Shown in pieces: positions 16,411 through 26,192 of a stretch of 64,000 bases of DNA. Positions within the stretch are counted from its first letter, which is position 1. Every line of letters starts with the position of its first letter. The DNA lies in assembly GCA_017502865.1 (NCBI GenBank), contig JAFVUD010000005.1, positions 80,007 through 144,006 of the forward strand. Reading direction: 5' to 3'. Origin of the DNA: Alphaproteobacteria bacterium (lineage in GTDB: Bacteria; Pseudomonadota; Alphaproteobacteria; Rs-D84). Below the pieces are notes generated by a model. That model did not search any database. It was not told the DNA's origin and saw only the letters and a list, made by a program, of their open reading frames with translations. A program made the position numbers and the translations under genes.

Positions 16411-19400
16411 CTATTCAACCTCTACCTTAATCCCCAGACCGGCCAAATCGGTTGCGGTCGTCGCCCCCAATTCAACCCCGCCCGGCAACGCCATTGTTGC
16501 AACCTTGCCGGCACCATGCAGATTTAATTCCACACGTGTATATCCTGCACCCAATGCAGACAATGCCTTTTTAACATCGGCCAGTGAATTTTTATCCCAC
16601 ACATCCAATGTTATTTTGCGTGCAATCTTGGCAACCCATTGTGCCAACGGTGTAATAGAATCTACAAATATAGACACACGATCATCACGGTTTGACGTTT
16701 TGCCCGAAATCAATACCACTGTTTCGTTTGCCAATGTCTGGGCAAATTCAATCGCACTGTCCCCAAACGCAACAGCATCGATGTTGCCCGCACTGTCTGA
16801 CGCATTTATCGTAATCATTTCTTTGCCAGTCTTGGTTTTTCTGCGCCCGAACGAGTTCACATTAACCGCAATTTGAACTGCCTTTCTGTCGCCCAACGCC
16901 GCCAAAGTTGCACTGGTTGTCAATCCCGCACGTGCAATCAAATGCTTATACTGGTCCAATGGATGTGCCGAAATATAAAATCCCAATGCCGACAATTCAT
17001 TTTCCAGTTTTTGCCCAAACGTCCATGGGGCGGTTCTGGGCAAATTCTTGGTCAATCTGTCTTCGGCGACATCGTCTTCGACCGTATTTGCAAACAGCGA
17101 CAACGAATTCGCACCTTCTTTGGACTTAGACGCATATGACAAAATCGCATCTGCATTCATGTAAATCGCCGCACGATTTGGTTCCAGCGAATCCAATACA
17201 CCTGTTTTTGCAAACGCTTCTAAGATACGCTTGTTCATAATATGCGAAGTACGCTTGGCAAAATCGGTCAGGTTTTTGAATTTACCATTTGCATTTCTTT
17301 CTGCCACAATCGCATCTGTTGCGACGGTACCAACACCCTTTAATGCGGCCAGCCCATAAACAATCTTGCCATCTTTAACTGTGAACAAAGATTCACTTTT
17401 GTTAATATCTGGGGCAACAATATCGATTCCAAAGTTAGTTTTGGCATCATCTACGAATATCGCCAGTTGATCTGTGTCATTCAAATTACTGGACATAGAT
17501 GCCGCCAAGAATTCCGGTGTATAATTCGCTTTTAGATATGCACACTGGTTCGCAACAATCGAATATGCAATCGCATGCGATTTGTTAAATGCATACTTGG
17601 CAAATTCCTTGAACTTTTCCCACAAATCTTTTGCTGTTGCACGGTCCAGGGTTCCTTCTTTTTCGCACCCTTCATAGAATTTACCTTCTAATTCGTCCAA
17701 CATCTTGATAATCTTTTTACCCATCGCCTTACGCACGTTGTCCGATTGCCCACGGGTAAAGCCCGCCAATGCACGTGTCAACTGCATAACCTGTTCCTGG
17801 TAAACGATAATCCCATATGTTTCTTTCAAAATAGGTTCTGCCTTAGGATGCACATATTCAATTGCTTCTTCGCCATGCATACGTGCAATAAATTGCGGAA
17901 TAAACGCAATAGGTCCCGGTCGGTTCAACGCATTCAACGCCGAAATTTCCAAGAAACTTGTTGGATGCATTTTACGCAGTGTTTGCTGAACAAACTGGGC
18001 ATCAAATTGGAATATACCTTCGGTCAGGCCCTGTTGCCACAAACGCATCGTTTTTTCATCATCTGTTGGAATCTGGTCCAAATCAATATGAATTCCACGT
18101 GTCTGCTGAATTAACCGTGTTGCGTATTTCAGCACCACCAACGTTTCCAACCCCAAAAAGTCAAACTTAATCAATCCCGCAGATTCCAAATAGTGCCCGT
18201 CAAATTGACACGACGGCAATTGGTTGGCCGGGTCACGATAGACCGGTGCAATTTTCGTAGTAGGGCGGTCACCAATAACCACACCGCACGCATGTTGCCC
18301 CAGATTTCGCAACGAACCTTCTAATTCTTCTGCGACACTAACCACCTTGTTCATGTCTTCGTCATGCTGCAAAATATCCTGAATTTCTGTCGAAGAATTC
18401 ACCGCATCTTTCAGTGTCTTGGCATCCTGGGGAATTAATTTAGATAATCTGTCTGATTTAGAATAGGGGATTCCATAAACACGCCCAATATCACGAATTG
18501 CACCACGTGCCTGCAAACTACCAAACGTGATAATTCGGCACACAGAATCATGTCCATATTTCTGGCAAACGTATTCCAGCACACGTTCAATCCCCGTCGG
18601 TTCAAAGTCCACGTCAAAGTCGGGCATTGAAATACGATCTGGATTCAAAAATCTTTCGAACAGCAATCCATACTTTAATGGGTTTACGTTTGTAATCCCC
18701 AACGCCCACGCCACAATAGACCCCGCACCCGAACCACGTCCAGGCCCCGTCAAAACATCATTATTTCTGCACCAATCGATATAGTCCGCCACAATCAGGA
18801 AATACCCCGGGAAACCCATACCGATAATAACACCCAATTCAAATTCTGCCTGTTCATAGTATGGTGCTGTATCTGTAATACCATGCTGTTCCAAACGACG
18901 TTTTAATCCCGCCATCGTATTGTCACGCAGCATCTGGCATTCTGTTTCCAAATCGTCCCCAAAACGTGGCAGCAATGGTCGTTCATGAACATTCACCATA
19001 AACCCACAACGATTTGCGATAATAACTGTATTTTCTATTGCCTCGGGCAGGTCGGAAAAGATTTCCGCCATCTGTTGTGCCGACTTAAAATATTGTTCAG
19101 ACGATTTACGTGGTCTTTCTGGGTCAATAACCTTGGTCTGGCCCAAAACACAACTTAACGCATCCGCCGGTTCATAGTCTGCATCAGACCCAAAGCACAC
19201 ATCATTTGTTGCAACAATTGGAATATTTAATTCTTGGGCTATTTTCAAGAAACTGGGTTCGGTTTTTATCTGTTCTTCTAAACCAAATCGCTGAATTTCC
19301 ATATAGAAACGATTGCCAAACAAACCCAACAAACGCTGGGCATATGTTCGGGCCAATTCTTCCTGATTTTCCAAAACGGCAACCCCAACCGGTCCCAAAT

Positions 19401-19821
19401 GTGCACCCGACAAACAAATCAAACCATCTGTATGTTCGGCCAATTCGTCAAATGTAACATATGGCCCCAAATGATGATTTTCCGTACGCATATACATTAT
19501 GCGGTTCAGTTCACACAGATTCAAATACCCCGGATGATTTTGTGCCAACAAAACAATCTTGGACAACGCATTTGAACGCAGCATTTTTGGATCAACATTA
19601 TGCTGATTCAACGTAATTTCCACACCAATAATCGGCTGCACTTTATTTTTTGGCATAACATCTGAAAATTCCGCACAGCCCGACATCAAATTCGTATCCG
19701 TCAACGCACAGGCCGGCATACCCGCCGCCTGACACAGCACAGGAATATCCTTGATTTTCAGGGTACTTGCCCCGACCGAGAATCTTGAATGTACACGAAG
19801 ATGAATAAATTGATTTTCCAT
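16411..19821 (-). CDS. dnaE: DNA polymerase III alpha subunit
   Basis: 1136 residues. The N-terminal PHP domain opens FIHLRVHSRFSVGAS; the polymerase palm has PDFDVDFEP with the catalytic Asp pair; GPGRGSGAGSIVAWALGIT and LDELEGKFYEGCEKEG are usual DnaE blocks; the tail contains an OB fold (KAVQIAVNVNSFGRRKTKTG). It is the replicative polymerase subunit. A longer frame reaches 19857, but MENQFIHL at 19821 matches family N-termini. No ribosome binding site is seen; TTGCGG-18-TATGGT sits 6 bases before the ATG, which suggests a leaderless message. Confidence 0.97.
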   Translation of the reverse strand: MENQFIHLRVHSRFSVGASTLKIKDIPVLCQAAGMPACALTDTNLMSGCAEFSDVMPKNKVQPIIGVEITLNQHNVDPKMLRSNALSKIVLLAQNHPGYLNLCELNRIMYMRTENHHLGPYVTFDELAEHTDGLICLSGAHLGPVGVAVLENQEELARTYAQRLLGLFGNRFYMEIQRFGLEEQIKTEPSFLKIAQELNIPIVATNDVCFGSDADYEPADALSCVLGQTKVIDPERPRKSSEQYFKSAQQMAEIFSDLPEAIENTVIIANRCGFMVNVHERPLLPRFGDDLETECQMLRDNTMAGLKRRLEQHGITDTAPYYEQAEFELGVIIGMGFPGYFLIVADYIDWCRNNDVLTGPGRGSGAGSIVAWALGITNVNPLKYGLLFERFLNPDRISMPDFDVDFEPTGIERVLEYVCQKYGHDSVCRIITFGSLQARGAIRDIGRVYGIPYSKSDRLSKLIPQDAKTLKDAVNSSTEIQDILQHDEDMNKVVSVAEELEGSLRNLGQHACGVVIGDRPTTKIAPVYRDPANQLPSCQFDGHYLESAGLIKFDFLGLETLVVLKYATRLIQQTRGIHIDLDQIPTDDEKTMRLWQQGLTEGIFQFDAQFVQQTLRKMHPTSFLEISALNALNRPGPIAFIPQFIARMHGEEAIEYVHPKAEPILKETYGIIVYQEQVMQLTRALAGFTRGQSDNVRKAMGKKIIKMLDELEGKFYEGCEKEGTLDRATAKDLWEKFKEFAKYAFNKSHAIAYSIVANQCAYLKANYTPEFLAASMSSNLNDTDQLAIFVDDAKTNFGIDIVAPDINKSESLFTVKDGKIVYGLAALKGVGTVATDAIVAERNANGKFKNLTDFAKRTSHIMNKRILEAFAKTGVLDSLEPNRAAIYMNADAILSYASKSKEGANSLSLFANTVEDDVAEDRLTKNLPRTAPWTFGQKLENELSALGFYISAHPLDQYKHLIARAGLTTSATLAALGDRKAVQIAVNVNSFGRRKTKTGKEMITINASDSAGNIDAVAFGDSAIEFAQTLANETVVLISGKTSNRDDRVSIFVDSITPLAQWVAKIARKITLDVWDKNSLADVKKALSALGAGYTRVELNLHGAGKVATMALPGGVELGATTATDLAGLGIKVEVE

Positions 19822-19886
19822 GCCCAAACCATAGCAAATTTTTCGCCGTCGCCGCAACCAGATATTTCAATAAAAACACAAAAAAA

Positions 19887-19906
19887 CGGGCCGGAATCCC
19901 GACCCG
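19887..19906 (-). terminator. terminator after secA
   Basis: On the minus strand CGGGTCGG and CCGGCCCG form an 8-bp stem (one G-T pair) over GATT, followed by seven Ts. It lies between the secA stop and the dnaE promoter region. Confidence 0.85.
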
Positions 19907-19913
19907 ATATTTT

Positions 19914-22523
19914 TTACTTTAATTTTCCGCAACAGTGCTTGAATTTCTGTCCCGACCCACATGGACATGGGGCATTTCTGCGGGCGTCGCCGGTGGCCTG
20001 ATTTAGCCCGGCATCGTGCTGTGCCCGTTCTTTTTCTGTTGCATCAACGTCTTCACGTGTCAATTCCATACGACAAATGTACGACACAGACATAATTTTG
20101 AAATTGTTCACTGTATTCTTGAACAAATCCAACGCTTCACGTTTGTATTCATACAGTGGATTTTTCTGGGCATAACCACGCAAACCAATCGCACTTTGCA
20201 GATAATCCATCTGTTGCAAATGACGTTTCCAGACCGAATCCAGTGCCCCCAACATCATCTGGCGTGATGCCATCTGCATTAATTCTGGGCCGTATTTATT
20301 TGCCTGGTGTTCATATCTACGCATTGCCAGATTGACCAATGTTTCATATGCTTTGCGTTCTGTGATATTTTCATCTGTTTTCCATTTTTCAATATCTGTA
20401 ATATCCAACGCAAACGTACGCATCATAGCATTGTGAATCCCGTTCAGGTTCCAATCTGCCTGATGTGCCTTTTCTGGGATACAGTTTTCACAGATAATTT
20501 CTACCACATCACCAATCATTTCATGTGCCAGCGATGTTAAATCCTGGGCCGTCATCAGTTCATCACGTTGTTTGTAAATCACTGTACGCTGTTCGTTCAT
20601 AACGTCATCGTATTTCAGCAATTCTTTACGTGCTTCGAAATAGCGGGCTTCTACGCGTTTCTGGGCTTTTTCCAATGCTTTTGTAATCCATGGATGCGTA
20701 ATCGCTTCACCGGTTTTCAGCCCCAGTGTCGTCAGCATACCATTCAAACGTGCCGCACCAAAGATACGCATCAAATCGTCATCCAATGCCAAGAAAAACT
20801 TAGAATCCCCTGGGTCACCCTGACGACCAGAACGACCACGCAACTGATTATCAATACGACGTGATTCATGACGTTCTGTACCAATTACATACAGTCCACC
20901 AACATCCAGAACCAATTTTTTATTGGCTTCGATTCTGTCATAGATTTCTTTTTTCTTTTCTTCGAAATCTGGTGCATCTTTATCCAACGTCGCAATCAGT
21001 TCTTCTGCATTACCACCCAATTTAATATCGGTACCACGTCCCGCCATATTTGTTGCAATTGTGACCGCCCCTGGGGCACCCGCCTGGGCAACAATTTTTG
21101 CTTCGGATTCGTGATGTTTAGCGTTCAAAACCGCCGGTTCAATCCCCAGTTTTTTACGCACAATCGCCGCCAATTCTTCGGACTTTTCAATTGAAACAGT
21201 CCCCACCAGAACCGGCTGTTTGCGTTTCATACAATCTTCGATTTGTTTCAAAATCGCATCATATTTTTCATCTTTATTACGATAGATTTCGTCATGATGA
21301 TCGACACGTGCCACCGGACGATTTGTTGGAATAGAAACCACACGCAATTTATAGATTTCTTCAAATTCTGCCGCTTCGGTCATTGCTGTACCGGTCATCC
21401 CAGACAACGATGGATACAGACGGAACAGATTCTGGTACGAAATACTGGACACAGTCTGGTTTTCAGGCTGAACCTGAACATGTTCTTTGGCTTCGATTGC
21501 CTGGTGCAAACCTTTGCCAAAACGACGCCCGGTCATAACACGACCTGTAAATTCGTCCACGATTAAAATTTCACCATTACGCACAACATAGTTCACGTTT
21601 TTCTGGTACAAATGATGTGCCAACAAAGACTGCTGGATATGCATAACCAATGCCGCATTTTCAGACGCATACAAATTGTCGCCAACCAACAAATCCGCTT
21701 CTTTCAGTAAACGTGTTGCCGTATCAACCCCAGATTCTGTCAATGTCACATGACGATCTTTTTCATCTTTTTTGAAATCATCTTCTTTCAGCATTGCAAC
21801 AACCGCATCAACCTTGGCATACAGTTCACTGGTATCTTCGGCCGGCCCTGAAATAATCAGTGGCGTACGTGCTTCGTCAATCAAAATACTGTCAACTTCG
21901 TCAACGATTGCAAAAAAGAATGGACGCAACACCTGTTGCTTTTTTGTGAATTTCATATTGTCACGCAGATAGTCAAATCCCAATTCAGAATTCGTCACAT
22001 ACGTAATATCACATGCATATGCTGCACGTCTTTCTTCGTCGGTCATATCATGCTGAATAATTCCAACCGTCAACCCCAAGAAACGATAAATCTGGCCCAT
22101 CCAATCTGCGTCACGTGATGCCAGGTAATCGTTAACTGTAATCAAATGTGCACCTTTGCCATGCAACGCTTTCAAATACATTGCCAACGTCGCAACCAGT
22201 GTTTTACCTTCACCGGTTTTCATTTCTGCAATTTGGCCATTGGTCAAAACCATACCGCCAATCATCTGGACATTAAAGTGTCGCAGACCAATCGTACGCA
22301 CCGATGCTTCACGCACCAACGCAAAGGCATCTGGCAGAATATTTTTTTCTTTTTCACCATTTGCCAAACGTTCACGCAGCACAACTGTTTGCTGACGCAA
22401 TTCATCATCTGACATTGCATGATATTTTGGTTCCAAATCGTTAATCAACGAAACCGTTTTATCATAGCTTTTTACAATTCTGTCATTTGCAGAACCCAAC
22501 AATTTACTAAAAACATTAAACAT
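19914..22523 (-). CDS. secA: protein translocase ATPase SecA
   Basis: 869 residues. MKTGEGKTLVATLAMYLKAL is the Walker A region, VDEVDSILIDEARTPLIISG the DEAD/Walker B region, NMAGRGTDIKLGGNAEE and LRGRSGRQGDPGDSKFFL the second nucleotide-binding fold, and APCPCGSGQKFKHCCGK the zinc-binding SecB/ribosome-contact tail. It drives preproteins through SecYEG, and the many exported proteins in this window are probable clients. AAGGAAAG precedes the ATG. Monocistronic by its surroundings. Confidence 0.98.
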   Translation of the reverse strand: MFNVFSKLLGSANDRIVKSYDKTVSLINDLEPKYHAMSDDELRQQTVVLRERLANGEKEKNILPDAFALVREASVRTIGLRHFNVQMIGGMVLTNGQIAEMKTGEGKTLVATLAMYLKALHGKGAHLITVNDYLASRDADWMGQIYRFLGLTVGIIQHDMTDEERRAAYACDITYVTNSELGFDYLRDNMKFTKKQQVLRPFFFAIVDEVDSILIDEARTPLIISGPAEDTSELYAKVDAVVAMLKEDDFKKDEKDRHVTLTESGVDTATRLLKEADLLVGDNLYASENAALVMHIQQSLLAHHLYQKNVNYVVRNGEILIVDEFTGRVMTGRRFGKGLHQAIEAKEHVQVQPENQTVSSISYQNLFRLYPSLSGMTGTAMTEAAEFEEIYKLRVVSIPTNRPVARVDHHDEIYRNKDEKYDAILKQIEDCMKRKQPVLVGTVSIEKSEELAAIVRKKLGIEPAVLNAKHHESEAKIVAQAGAPGAVTIATNMAGRGTDIKLGGNAEELIATLDKDAPDFEEKKKEIYDRIEANKKLVLDVGGLYVIGTERHESRRIDNQLRGRSGRQGDPGDSKFFLALDDDLMRIFGAARLNGMLTTLGLKTGEAITHPWITKALEKAQKRVEARYFEARKELLKYDDVMNEQRTVIYKQRDELMTAQDLTSLAHEMIGDVVEIICENCIPEKAHQADWNLNGIHNAMMRTFALDITDIEKWKTDENITERKAYETLVNLAMRRYEHQANKYGPELMQMASRQMMLGALDSVWKRHLQQMDYLQSAIGLRGYAQKNPLYEYKREALDLFKNTVNNFKIMSVSYICRMELTREDVDATEKERAQHDAGLNQATGDARRNAPCPCGSGQKFKHCCGKLK

Positions 22524-22717
22524 CGTTCTTTCCTTAGCTTTTTATCACAAAATCTATAGCAATTTTGCACCTTTCGGTCAAGTCACTTTATCATATAATG
22601 CTAATATTTTGGCCGACAAGTACTTAAAAAGACAAAAAATTACATTTTTTTGATTTTTTAAGGGGATTTTTCATAAAAAATGTGTTATATTACATGCGAC
22701 CAAGGGGGGATTTTATC

Positions 22718-22933
22718 ATGCGTGAACCTGTTCAAAAGTTAAGCACAGCCAATATTACCAGCGAAACATACACAATCGCACCCAGCCAGATTGACTACAT
22801 CGCCCAAATATTTGGAAATACTGTTGCAGATACAATGAACATGCGTACATTTGCCCCAAAAATTCGTATGATTGCCGAACGTGCATTGCGACACGCACTG
22901 GGGGCGGCCCGCACCATGGGTGAAAAGAAATAA
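22718..22933 (+). CDS. small unknown protein
   Basis: 71 residues (begins MREPVQKLSTANITSETYTI). AAGGGGGGA stands 7 bases before this ATG and decides the start over a longer frame. The C-terminal half (MRTFAPKIRMIAERALRHAL) is an amphipathic basic helix. No signal peptide or membrane segment. It lies alone upstream of the RNase P RNA gene, in a region with AT-rich promoter-like sequence. The strong ribosome binding site supports translation; function unknown. Confidence 0.65.
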   Translation: MREPVQKLSTANITSETYTIAPSQIDYIAQIFGNTVADTMNMRTFAPKIRMIAERALRHALGAARTMGEKK

Positions 22934-22953
22934 TTCCACCAACAACTATCAAC

Positions 22954-22981
22954 TTGAAAAATCATATTTTCGTGCTATTAT
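22954..22981 (+). promoter_or_regulatory. promoter of the RNase P RNA gene
   Basis: TTGAAA (22954-22959), a 16-base spacer and TATTAT (22976-22981). The expected start falls about 7 bases further on, next to the P1 helix of the RNA. Confidence 0.7.
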
Positions 22982-22988
22982 TGCACCC

Positions 22989-23310
22989 GCAGATGCACAG
23001 GACATGGCGGGACTAAACAACCCGAGGAAAGTCCGGACTGCATGGGACAACACACCGGCTAATATACCGGGCGGGGCGACCCGACGATTAGAGCAACAGT
23101 GACGAAACGATTTAATTCGAGTGAAACGGGCAATCTCTGTGTGCAGCAACCTCAAATAGACCACCTATATGCGTCCCACATTGGTGGCGGGTAGGGGGCT
23201 TGACAAGTATGGTAACATACATTGCAGATTAATCATGTCCACTACCGTTATTTGGTGTCTAAACCACACTGGATTTCGGCAGGACAAAATCCGGCTTATC
23301 GTGCATCTGC
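22989..23310 (+). ncRNA. rnpB: RNase P RNA, bacterial class A
   Basis: The catalytic RNA that trims 5' leaders from tRNA precursors. GAGGAAAGTCCGGACT near the 5' end, AACAGTGACGAAACGA, GGCAATCTCTGTG, and ACAAAATCCGGCTTATCG near the 3' end are the universal conserved blocks of RNase P RNA. GCAGATGCAC (22989-22998) and GTGCATCTGC (23301-23310) are perfect complements and form helix P1, which fixes both ends to within a few bases. A hairpin terminator with a seven-T tail follows at once. Confidence 0.96.
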
Positions 23311-23311
23311 C

Positions 23312-23337
23312 CACGTCCCTTTGGGGCGTGTTTTTTT
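23312..23337 (+). terminator. rnpB terminator
   Basis: CACGTCCC (23312-23319) and GGGGCGTG (23323-23330) form an 8-bp stem with one G-T pair, a TTT loop and a seven-T tail. The T tract overlaps the stop codon of the convergent DUF2817 gene. Confidence 0.9.
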
Positions 23338-24457
23338 ATTTTTGTTGTTGCTTCAAATTGTGAATCAATTCCACAAACAAAATCCATGCACCATCCAGTG
23401 CAGCATCACGCCACTTTGGACTTTGTGGATACCAACTTTCGGTCAGGTTATTGAATGTCTGGGTACTGATATGCCCATGGTTCAGCAAATCATATCGTGC
23501 ATCACCCATATCCATACGTTTGTACACAGGCGACATAATCGGGAATTCACCGGTACCAATTTCAAAATCTGCCGTATAGACCGGAATTTCTGGGGTACCA
23601 TATCGTGTTTCCAAACAATCCACCAAATCCCCCAATAACACCGGACCATTTTTCGCACGTTCATCTGGAATTACAGCGGTCGCCACCAATAAATCTGTAA
23701 AATATTTCGTGTTTTTATGTTCTGCCGGATGTGACACCAACAACTGGCGTGTCACACGCCCACGCTTTCTGTCAAATCGCCCCACACCTGTATGCAACCC
23801 AATCGACACCAATGACGTTGCATCACGCATAATTTCATCATAAATATGCATTGTCATCTTGTTTTCCATCATTGGTGCAGAACCACCATAAAACAATCCA
23901 TACGGGTGCTTATATTGACCATGGCTAATCGCATCCCACGCACCATCCGTCAAATGTTCACTGCGGAATTTTTTAATTGCATTCTTTTTCGCAACCGCAT
24001 CTGGCTTTGACAACAATAAATCATGTGCTAATTCATATTTTGGATTCTGGGGCAAGGTTTCTGGTCGATTAAAATCAATACCAAAGTTTCTGTTCAAATC
24101 CACCAATCCGCCATGCTTATTATCCATCACTTCACGCATACGGTTCTGCATACCCCAACCATTAATTGCATGGATTAAAACAAAAGTATATTTTGCCTGC
24201 ATTTCTGGGGTTAAATTACGTGCCAATTTATCCAAAAACATATTCTGGGCGGCACTGCCGAAATAGCCTTCTATACCATGAATACCTGAATTTATAACAA
24301 CCTTGTTCGGGCCGTTTCCAATCAAAACATATGGGATATCAAAATCATGTCCATCTGCAACACACCACCGCAAATCCCCACGCATTGACGCATTTCTAAA
24401 GAATTTATCCGTGGCCTGGTACCAGTTCTCAGAATAATATGCATCTTTCTTCATCAT
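23336..24457 (-). CDS. DUF2817 family zinc carboxypeptidase-like protein
   Basis: 373 residues, no signal peptide. VVINSGIHGIEGYFGS carries the HxxE zinc pair of M14-type carboxypeptidases in the DUF2817 arrangement, and GLVDLNRNFGIDF holds the substrate-binding Asn-Arg. FALVSIGLHTGVG-like sequence further on (LVSIGLHTGVGRFDRKRG) supplies the third zinc His. The substrate is unknown, though a cytosolic peptide or amide hydrolase is likely. GGGGG precedes ATGATG. It follows tolA on the same strand after about 40 bases and could be read as the last gene of the tol operon. Confidence 0.85.
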   Translation of the reverse strand: MMKKDAYYSENWYQATDKFFRNASMRGDLRWCVADGHDFDIPYVLIGNGPNKVVINSGIHGIEGYFGSAAQNMFLDKLARNLTPEMQAKYTFVLIHAINGWGMQNRMREVMDNKHGGLVDLNRNFGIDFNRPETLPQNPKYELAHDLLLSKPDAVAKKNAIKKFRSEHLTDGAWDAISHGQYKHPYGLFYGGSAPMMENKMTMHIYDEIMRDATSLVSIGLHTGVGRFDRKRGRVTRQLLVSHPAEHKNTKYFTDLLVATAVIPDERAKNGPVLLGDLVDCLETRYGTPEIPVYTADFEIGTGEFPIMSPVYKRMDMGDARYDLLNHGHISTQTFNNLTESWYPQSPKWRDAALDGAWILFVELIHNLKQQQK

Positions 24458-24497
24458 TTACCCCCATATGCTATTATTCTCTCTCACCGTATCCCTG

Positions 24498-25253
24498 CTA
24501 CATAACTTTCCCTTGTGTTGGATAAAAAGTCAACTGAATTTTTTCCCACTTGGCATATTCATTTGTCGGCAACATCTTAAACGGCTGACACGTATTAATC
24601 GCATCACGAATTGTTTCCAACACATATGCAAATCCCGGGTCTGTTTCCGCACGGGCGGCCGATTCAAACCACACATCACGAACGGTTCCATTTTTACGCA
24701 ATGTCAAATGTGCGACCGCACGAATATCTGAAACATCTGGCCGTTTGGTGTCTATTGACCAACAACGTGTCATTGCCACACGCAACGCATCGACCACCGA
24801 AACCGTCATTGTACGGTCCAGTGATAAAACCTCTCGATTAACACGAACAACCGTTTTCTTTTTAGGCACCGGCTTGTCATCTGTCTTTTGTTCCTGGACA
24901 TCTGCCTTTTCTTTTGGCGTATCCTTTTTGTCTTCATCAACCAGTGTTGGTGTTTCGATTGGCTTTGCTTCTTCGGCCGGTTCTGGTTCTGGCTGTGGTT
25001 CTGGTTCTTTTTGCGGTTTTGGCTTTTCTTCGGCCTGGGTTGGTGTACCAACATTTCTTAGAATTGTTTCATCACCCGAAATTTTTACGTTATCCAAATC
25101 AATTTCCATAATTTGAATTCTGTCTGGTGTCACCAATTCTGCCCGTTCCAACACCAACGCAAACGAAGTAATCATAACCGCCACCAAAAACAGGTGTCCA
25201 CCAATCGACATCAGCAAATTTTCAGAATTAAAACGCCGCCACCAACTGTTCAT
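24498..25253 (-). CDS. tolA: TolA-like envelope-spanning protein
   Basis: 251 residues. MNSWWRRFNSENLLMSIGGH leads into one transmembrane helix (LFLVAVMITSFALVL), then a Pro/Glu/Lys-rich spacer (KPKPQKEPEPQPEPEPAEE), which replaces the long Ala/Lys helix of enteric TolA, and a C-terminal TolA/TonB-like domain with VAHLTLRKNGTVRDVWFES. It links the TolQR motor to the outer membrane. The identification rests mainly on position after tolQ and tolR; it would otherwise be called TonB-like. The ATG lies 7 bases past the tolR stop, and a longer frame into tolR is less likely. Confidence 0.85.
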   Translation of the reverse strand: MNSWWRRFNSENLLMSIGGHLFLVAVMITSFALVLERAELVTPDRIQIMEIDLDNVKISGDETILRNVGTPTQAEEKPKPQKEPEPQPEPEPAEEAKPIETPTLVDEDKKDTPKEKADVQEQKTDDKPVPKKKTVVRVNREVLSLDRTMTVSVVDALRVAMTRCWSIDTKRPDVSDIRAVAHLTLRKNGTVRDVWFESAARAETDPGFAYVLETIRDAINTCQPFKMLPTNEYAKWEKIQLTFYPTQGKVM

Positions 25254-25260
25254 ATCTGTA

Positions 25261-25659
25261 TTACTCCGGCTGGGTGCGCAGACCAACTTTCTGGAAACCT
25301 GCGTCCTTTAATCTGCCCATCATAGACATAACCGCACCATAATCCGCACTGCTGTCACCACTAATCATAATGGTCAAATCTGGATTTTCACCACGCATTG
25401 CAACGGCACGCTTTACGATTTCATCACGTTTTAATTGTGTTTCCGCCAAATAATATCTGCCGGCTTTGTCTACACTGATTTGAATGGCATGATCATTACC
25501 CGTCATCGCAGACCGCCCCGCACGTGGCAAATCCAAATCAATACCTGTGGTCATCATCGGGGTTGTCACCATAAACACCGCCAACAACACCGTCATAACG
25601 TCAATCATCGGTGTCAATTGAATTCCACCATCAAACTGTCTGCGTCTGATTCTTGACAT
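25261..25659 (-). CDS. tolR: TolR, ExbD/TolR family
   Basis: 132 residues. RRQFDGGIQLTPMIDVMTVL is the cytosolic start and proton-path transmembrane helix with the essential Asp in PMIDVM; the periplasmic domain has the usual AIQISVDKAGRYYLAE and DLTIMISGDSSADYGAVMS. It works with TolQ as the proton-driven motor of the Tol system. It sits 15 bases after tolQ and 7 bases before tolA. Confidence 0.93.
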   Translation of the reverse strand: MSRIRRRQFDGGIQLTPMIDVMTVLLAVFMVTTPMMTTGIDLDLPRAGRSAMTGNDHAIQISVDKAGRYYLAETQLKRDEIVKRAVAMRGENPDLTIMISGDSSADYGAVMSMMGRLKDAGFQKVGLRTQPE

Positions 25660-25674
25660 TCTTAAATCCCCCGA

Positions 25675-26166
25675 TTATTTCTTTGATTTCAATTCACGAC
25701 GAACATCTTCTAATCTGTCATACAATTCATCAGATTTTTTTGCAAAAACCTGGTGTGCAATACCCGCCGGCACAGCCGCAATCAGCCCCAACGCTGTTGT
25801 TCCCAACGCAACTGCCAAACCTGGGGCAATAACACCAATGCTGACCGATTGATTCACGCCAATTGATGCAAACGAATCCATAACACCCCAAACCGTACCA
25901 AACAAACCAATGAACGGTGAAATGTATGCCACCATGGCCAAGAACCACAGATTTTTATCAAACGGTTTAATTAATCTGTCCACTATCACCGCCAAATTAT
26001 CACTTGGCTTGATTTTAACAGGATTCTTTTTATTCATACGCCACAAACGGATTTTTTCAATAATGACCGCCCATGACATAACACTGAACCCAACCAACAC
26101 CAACGACACCAACAATGTCATCCAGTCACTTGTGAACAAATTTAACAATGAAAAATTATTCGTCAT
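25675..26166 (-). CDS. tolQ: TolQ, compact form
   Basis: 163 residues, against about 230 for most TolQ. The first membrane helix (TLLVSLVLVGFSVMSWAVII) and the paired later helices (FIGLFGTVWGVMDSFASIG and APGLAVALGTTALGLIAAVP) are complete with the diagnostic GTVWG and the Thr/Ala proton path. The reduction is in the cytosolic loop after helix 1, which is only about 45 residues. MotA/TolQ/ExbB family motor subunit in the inner membrane. The reading frame is intact, so this is a shortened rather than a broken gene. AAAGGAAAGG precedes the start. Confidence 0.92.
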   Translation of the reverse strand: MTNNFSLLNLFTSDWMTLLVSLVLVGFSVMSWAVIIEKIRLWRMNKKNPVKIKPSDNLAVIVDRLIKPFDKNLWFLAMVAYISPFIGLFGTVWGVMDSFASIGVNQSVSIGVIAPGLAVALGTTALGLIAAVPAGIAHQVFAKKSDELYDRLEDVRRELKSKK

Positions 26167-26192
26167 TTTCCCTTTCCTTTCTGTTTTTTTAT

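Noticed and set aside
25675-26166. TolQ considered a truncated pseudogene
   Set aside because: All membrane helices and the GTVWG motif are present; the missing part is only in the cytosolic loop and the gene is embedded in a coupled operon.
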